Shown piece after piece: positions 60,898 to 64,000 of a DNA stretch of 64,000 bases. A program made the position numbers and the translations under genes. A model generated the notes under the pieces. That model made no database searches and was not told where the DNA came from. It was given only the letters and a program-made list of their open reading frames with translations. Origin of the DNA: Hymenobacter fodinae (GTDB lineage Bacteria > Bacteroidota > Bacteroidia > Cytophagales > Hymenobacteraceae); contig NZ_SRLA01000001.1 of assembly GCF_004745825.1 (NCBI RefSeq), positions 434,001-498,000 of the forward strand. The letters are read 5' to 3'. Every line of letters starts with the position of its first letter. Position 1 is the first letter of the stretch.

Positions 60898-62559
60898 ATG
60901 CCCTACTCTCTCCTGAAGCCCTGCGTTTGGCCGGCGCTGCCCGCTTTGCTGCTAACTGGCCTACTGGCCCTTGCCGCGCCCCACTCAGGGCAGGCCCAGC
61001 GCGCCGCCGGCCCCGACCGCCCCACCGATTTTCTGGACCCTGCCTTTCATAAGCAGCGCCGGGATCTGGTGCGCCAGGCCCTACCGGCGGGTTCGGTGGC
61101 GGTGTTCTTCGCGGCTCCTGTGCGCAACCGCGCCAATGATGTAGATTTCGTGTACCATCAGAACCCTGACTTTTACTACCTCACGGGGTATGAGGAGCCC
61201 GAGGCAATGCTGGTGCTGTTCAAGGAACCCCAGACTATTAATGGGCAAACGGGCATAACGGAGGCCATTTTTGTGCAGCCCCGCAACCCGGAGCGGGAGC
61301 AGTGGACCGGCCACCGCCTCGGCACCGAGGGTACCAAGCAACAGCTCAAGGTGCAGTACGTAGCCGATAACAAAGACTTTGCAACGGCGGGAATTAAGTG
61401 GGCTAGTTTCCAGCAAGTACATTTCTTGGAATTGCCTGCGGATGTACGCAATGACCCACGCGACCCTGCCGACCTATACGACCTAGTGGCCACCTTCCGG
61501 CAGCAGGCCGCCGTGCCCGCAACCTTTGACGCCTCAGCCTCCGAGGTGCACAAGCTCATTGAGCAATACGGCCTCAAAGCCGCTGACCAGCTTCGCCCGT
61601 ATTTGCAGCGGCTGTCGCAGGAACAAGCTGCTCTAGGCCAAGACGCCTACATTCAGAGCTACTTGGCTGCAAAGACCGATGCCGAGCGGCAACGCGCAAT
61701 AGTTAATAAGCCAAGCAGCCGTTTCGAGTCTGGTACTCTGAGTAGCGCCCTTGACCAGCTACGGGAAATCAAGACACCGGAAGAAATTGCTTTGCTTCGC
61801 CGGGCGGTGCGCATCAGTGCCGTAGGCCAGCAGGAAGTGATGAAAGCCACCCGCCCCAACATGAGTGAGCGGGAGCTCCAGGGCCTGCACGAGTACGTGT
61901 ACCGCAAGTATGGGGCTGAGTTTGAAGGCTACCCCAGCATTGTAGGGGCCGGCAACAATGCCTGCGTGCTGCACTACATTGAAAACAGCAAGCCCCAGGT
62001 GAAAAACGACCTGCTGCTGATGGACTGCGGTGCCGAATACCACGGCTACTCCGCCGACGTCACCCGTACCATTCCGCCCTCAGGCAAGTTCAGCCCCGCT
62101 CAACGCCAGATTTATGAGCTGGTGTTGGCTGCGCAGGATGCTGCCTTTAAAGAGTGCAAGGCTGGCAAAGACTTTCAGGCCCCGCACGCAGCAGCTCAAA
62201 AAGTCATTGAGCAGGGCTTGGTAAAGCTGGGAATTATCAAGAAAGTGGAAGAAACTCGCCGCTATTTTCCGCATGGCACCAGTCACTACCTCGGCCTCGA
62301 TGTGCACGACCGGGGTACTAACGGGCCTTTGCAGGCGGGCAGCGTAATTACCGTTGAGCCCGGCATCTATATTCCCGAAGGCAGCCCCTGCGACCAAAAA
62401 TGGTGGAACATTGGCGTACGAATTGAGGATGATGTGCTCATAACTGAGAAAGGCTACGACAATTTATCGAAGGAAGCGCCGCGCACTGTAGCTGAAATAG
62501 AGGCTATGATGGATAGGCCTAGCGCCCTTGATGGTTTCAAGTTGCCTGAGCTCAACTAA
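60898..62559 (+). CDS. pepP: Xaa-Pro aminopeptidase (aminopeptidase P), exported
   Basis: A 553-residue metalloprotease of the pita-bread fold that removes N-terminal residues before proline. A signal peptide (about 1-33) precedes an N-terminal domain (FFAAPVRNRANDVDF, HQNPDFYYLTGYEEPEAML) and the M24 catalytic domain. Dinuclear metal ligands: Asp376 and Asp387 (DCGAEYHGYSAD), His in GTSHYLGLDVHD, Glu in VEPGIYIPEG and Glu in VRIEDDVLIT. Export makes periplasmic peptide processing likely. Confidence 0.94.
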   Translation: MPYSLLKPCVWPALPALLLTGLLALAAPHSGQAQRAAGPDRPTDFLDPAFHKQRRDLVRQALPAGSVAVFFAAPVRNRANDVDFVYHQNPDFYYLTGYEEPEAMLVLFKEPQTINGQTGITEAIFVQPRNPEREQWTGHRLGTEGTKQQLKVQYVADNKDFATAGIKWASFQQVHFLELPADVRNDPRDPADLYDLVATFRQQAAVPATFDASASEVHKLIEQYGLKAADQLRPYLQRLSQEQAALGQDAYIQSYLAAKTDAERQRAIVNKPSSRFESGTLSSALDQLREIKTPEEIALLRRAVRISAVGQQEVMKATRPNMSERELQGLHEYVYRKYGAEFEGYPSIVGAGNNACVLHYIENSKPQVKNDLLLMDCGAEYHGYSADVTRTIPPSGKFSPAQRQIYELVLAAQDAAFKECKAGKDFQAPHAAAQKVIEQGLVKLGIIKKVEETRRYFPHGTSHYLGLDVHDRGTNGPLQAGSVITVEPGIYIPEGSPCDQKWWNIGVRIEDDVLITEKGYDNLSKEAPRTVAEIEAMMDRPSALDGFKLPELN

Positions 62560-62719
62560 TTGCTGTAAGAGTGTTTGCTTAAAATATAGGCTCAGGCACA
62601 TGCTTCGTTCTGAAGCTTAAAATGCATTTTCAAACGCTGCTAGGCCTATCCAGCAAACGTTGAGCGCGAGGAAGCGCGCAGGAGGGAAATAACTTTACAA
62701 AGGTTTCTCCATCTGATTG

Positions 62720-62750
62720 TTTGTCAATTCCGCGAACCTTCTTACCTTTG
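62720..62750 (+). promoter_or_regulatory. Consensus Bacteroidetes promoter of rpmG
   Basis: TTTG (62720-62723), exactly 19 bases, TACCTTTG (62743-62750): a perfect match to the Bacteroidetes consensus TTTG-N19-TAnnTTTG. 30 bp before the rpmG ATG. Confidence 0.8.
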
Positions 62751-62779
62751 CAGTCCTTAATCCTAAAACCTAAGTCGAG

Positions 62780-62962
62780 ATGGCTAAAAAAGGAAACCGG
62801 GTGCAGGTAATCCTGGAGTGCACCGAGCACAAAAACTCGGGCCAGCCGGGCACCTCGCGCTACATCACCACGAAGAACCGCAAGAATACCCCTGAGCGCA
62901 TTGAGCTGAAGAAGTTCAACCCCGTGCTCAAGAAGATGACCGTTCACAAGGAAATCAAGTAA
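62780..62962 (+). CDS. rpmG: Ribosomal protein bL33
   Basis: A 60-residue large-subunit protein ([15 protein letters not shown]...[24 protein letters not shown]). Only one Cys remains of the zinc-binding four in C+ forms, so it is the non-zinc type. Seven bases separate it from the DUF4295 gene; a consensus promoter precedes it. Confidence 0.95.
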   Translation: MAKKGNRVQVILECTEHKNSGQPGTSRYITTKNRKNTPERIELKKFNPVLKKMTVHKEIK

Positions 62963-62969
62963 TTGAGCA

Positions 62970-63131
62970 ATGGCTAAGAAAGTAGTAGCAACCCTGAAAA
63001 CCGCTACCGGCAAAGACTGGGCTAAGGTTATCCGCGCGGTGAAATCGGAAAAGACTGGTGCTTACACCTTCAAAGAAGAGATGGTGCCGGTTGACAAAGT
63101 ACAGGAGTACATCGCCACGGGCGTTAAGTAA
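62970..63131 (+). CDS. DUF4295 ribosome-associated protein
   Basis: A 53-residue basic protein (MAKKVVATLKTATGKDW, then EKTGAYTFKEEMVPVDKVQ). DUF4295 is confined to Bacteroidetes and always sits next to rpmG; I recall it being seen as an extra large-subunit protein (named bL38) in a Flavobacterium ribosome structure. The ATG at 62970-62972 follows rpmG by seven bases, so the two form an operon. Confidence 0.9.
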   Translation: MAKKVVATLKTATGKDWAKVIRAVKSEKTGAYTFKEEMVPVDKVQEYIATGVK

Positions 63132-63166
63132 TTGGGCGCCTTCGCGGCTTTCCAACGTAAATGAAG

Positions 63167-63192
63167 AAGTCCCGCCTTTGTGGGACTTTTTT
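63167..63192 (+). terminator. Terminator after rpmG-DUF4295
   Basis: 7-bp arms (63167-63173 and 63182-63188) followed by a T run (TTTTTTG), 36 bp after the stop codon. Confidence 0.7.
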
Positions 63193-63215
63193 GCGTGTTA
63201 GGGGCTACGGAGCCT

Positions 63216-63300
63216 AGGGTCTTGGGGTCTTAGGTTTCTGAGCAAGGTCCGCTGAGGTTACTCTTCGGATTGCCGTCCCCATCCCCGACCCCAAGACCCT
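63216..63300. repeat. Inverted repeat upstream of ftsY
   Basis: 14-base perfect arms AGGGTCTTGGGGTC (63216-63229) and its complement (63287-63300). The sequence after the second arm repeats the same word again (CCAAGACCC). It could regulate ftsY or be a mutation-prone repeat. Confidence 0.6.
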
Positions 63301-63321
63301 AAGCCCCCAAGACCCCACACT

Positions 63322-64000
63322 ATGGGCCTCTTCGATTTCTTCAAGAAAGACAAGGAAAGCAAGGAGCAGCAGCAGGCCCTCGATGAAGGTCTGCAGAAAA
63401 CCAAAACCAGCTTCTTTGATCAGCTCAGCAAAGCCGTGGTCGGTAAGAATACGGTGGACGAAGCCGTGCTCGACGACCTAGAAACGTTGCTGGTGCACGC
63501 CGACGTGGGTATCGACACGACGGTGAAGGTCATTGACCGGATTGAGAAGCGCGTGGCCCGCGACAAGTACGTGAGCACCTCGGAGCTTGACCGTATCCTG
63601 CGCGAAGAAATTGCCGACCTGCTGGACCGCAACAGTGGGGCCACCGGCTCACGTGCTATCCTTGACCGCCCCGATAATACTGGCTCGCCCTTCGTGATTA
63701 TGGTAGTGGGAGTGAACGGGGTGGGTAAAACTACCACTATTGGTAAGCTCGCGCACCGTTTCCATTCGGCTGGCAAAAAGGTAGTGCTCGGTGCTGCTGA
63801 CACCTTCCGGGCGGCGGCCGTAGATCAGCTCATCATCTGGGGTGAGCGGGTTGGCGTGCCTGTGATTTCGCACGGCATGAACACCGACCCTGCCTCAGTG
63901 GCCTACGACGCGGTGCAGAAGGGCGTGGAAATGCAGGCCGATGTGGTAATTATCGACACAGCGGGCCGCCTACACAACAAGGTGAACCTGATGAACGAGC
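63322..64000 (+). CDS. ftsY: Signal recognition particle receptor FtsY, C-terminus cut by window edge
   Basis: GTPase that docks ribosome-SRP complexes at the membrane. The visible 226 residues hold a very short N-terminal helix (FDFFKKDKESKEQQQ, lacking the long A domain), the N domain, and the G domain with the P-loop GVNGVGKTTT, DTFRAAAVDQL and DTAGRLHNK. The remaining G domain is beyond base 64000. It has no direct operon partner visible. Confidence 0.95.
   Translation, partial: MGLFDFFKKDKESKEQQQALDEGLQKTKTSFFDQLSKAVVGKNTVDEAVLDDLETLLVHADVGIDTTVKVIDRIEKRVARDKYVSTSELDRILREEIADLLDRNSGATGSRAILDRPDNTGSPFVIMVVGVNGVGKTTTIGKLAHRFHSAGKKVVLGAADTFRAAAVDQLIIWGERVGVPVISHGMNTDPASVAYDAVQKGVEMQADVVIIDTAGRLHNKVNLMNE

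Noticed and set aside
60711..61052. 113-codon frame overlapping rpmB terminator and the start of the aminopeptidase gene
   Set aside because: Overlaps a signal-peptide-bearing conserved gene in another frame and a strong terminator; Arg/Pro-rich shadow.

Overview
The window is chromosomal DNA of a Bacteroidetes (Bacteroidota) bacterium, most likely Hymenobacter or a close relative of the Cytophagales. Evidence seen here: type IX secretion C-terminal sorting domains, a Bacteroidetes-specific L33-DUF4295-ftsY block, the N-acetyl/N-succinylornithine carbamoyltransferase form of arginine synthesis, TTTG-N19-TAnnTTTG promoters, no consistent Shine-Dalgarno sequences, and GC-rich codons beside AT-rich spacers. 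No rRNA, tRNA, CRISPR array, prophage or transposase was recognised.

Layout. 0-9 kb: cut patatin lipase, DUF486 membrane protein, zinc phospholipase C-like protein, ruvX-def pair, C-terminal processing protease, transglutaminase-like protein, homogentisate dioxygenase and a lipoprotein. 9-28 kb: a PLP enzyme and then an arginine/pyrimidine superlocus. On the minus strand this reads GNAT-argG-argC-argD-carA-(small genes)-carB-(small genes)-argF'. Diverging on the plus strand are argB-argE and, further on, argH. 28-39 kb: an immunity-like protein, two TonB-domain proteins, class I HMG-CoA reductase (mevalonate pathway), a WG-repeat protein, phytanoyl-CoA dioxygenase-like and SDR enzymes, a PAP2-like membrane protein, tandem M20 amidohydrolases and an ATP-grasp protein. 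39-52 kb: secreted M4 metallopeptidase and a PA14/ricin-like protein (both T9SS cargo), beta-barrel and TPR proteins, esterase, the azoR/hxlR pair, ogt, a GH1-like/PLD pair and a CDF transporter. 52-64 kb: APC permease, hemB, three related small lipoproteins, rocD, an LEA14-like protein, rpmB, aminopeptidase P, rpmG-DUF4295 and the start of ftsY.

How the genes work together. The superlocus holds nearly all steps from glutamate to arginine, plus carbamoyl-phosphate synthase. The GNAT at its head is the best candidate for the missing first enzyme. rocD at 57 kb gives the catabolic exit from ornithine. Many other genes encode envelope or secreted proteins.

Most notable signals. (1) A leader upstream of the GNAT-argG-argC operon has a 22-codon ORF with four Arg codons (three CGA), overlapped and followed by mutually exclusive hairpins: a candidate arginine attenuator. 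(2) The 7-mer CTAGGCC/GGCCTAG occurs about 90 times by eye, against roughly 8-12 expected. It lies in genes and spacers, forms the base of several terminator hairpins and supplies several stop codons. This pattern recalls DNA uptake sequences or HIP1. (3) REP-like palindromes lie next to AT-rich genes inside the arginine locus.
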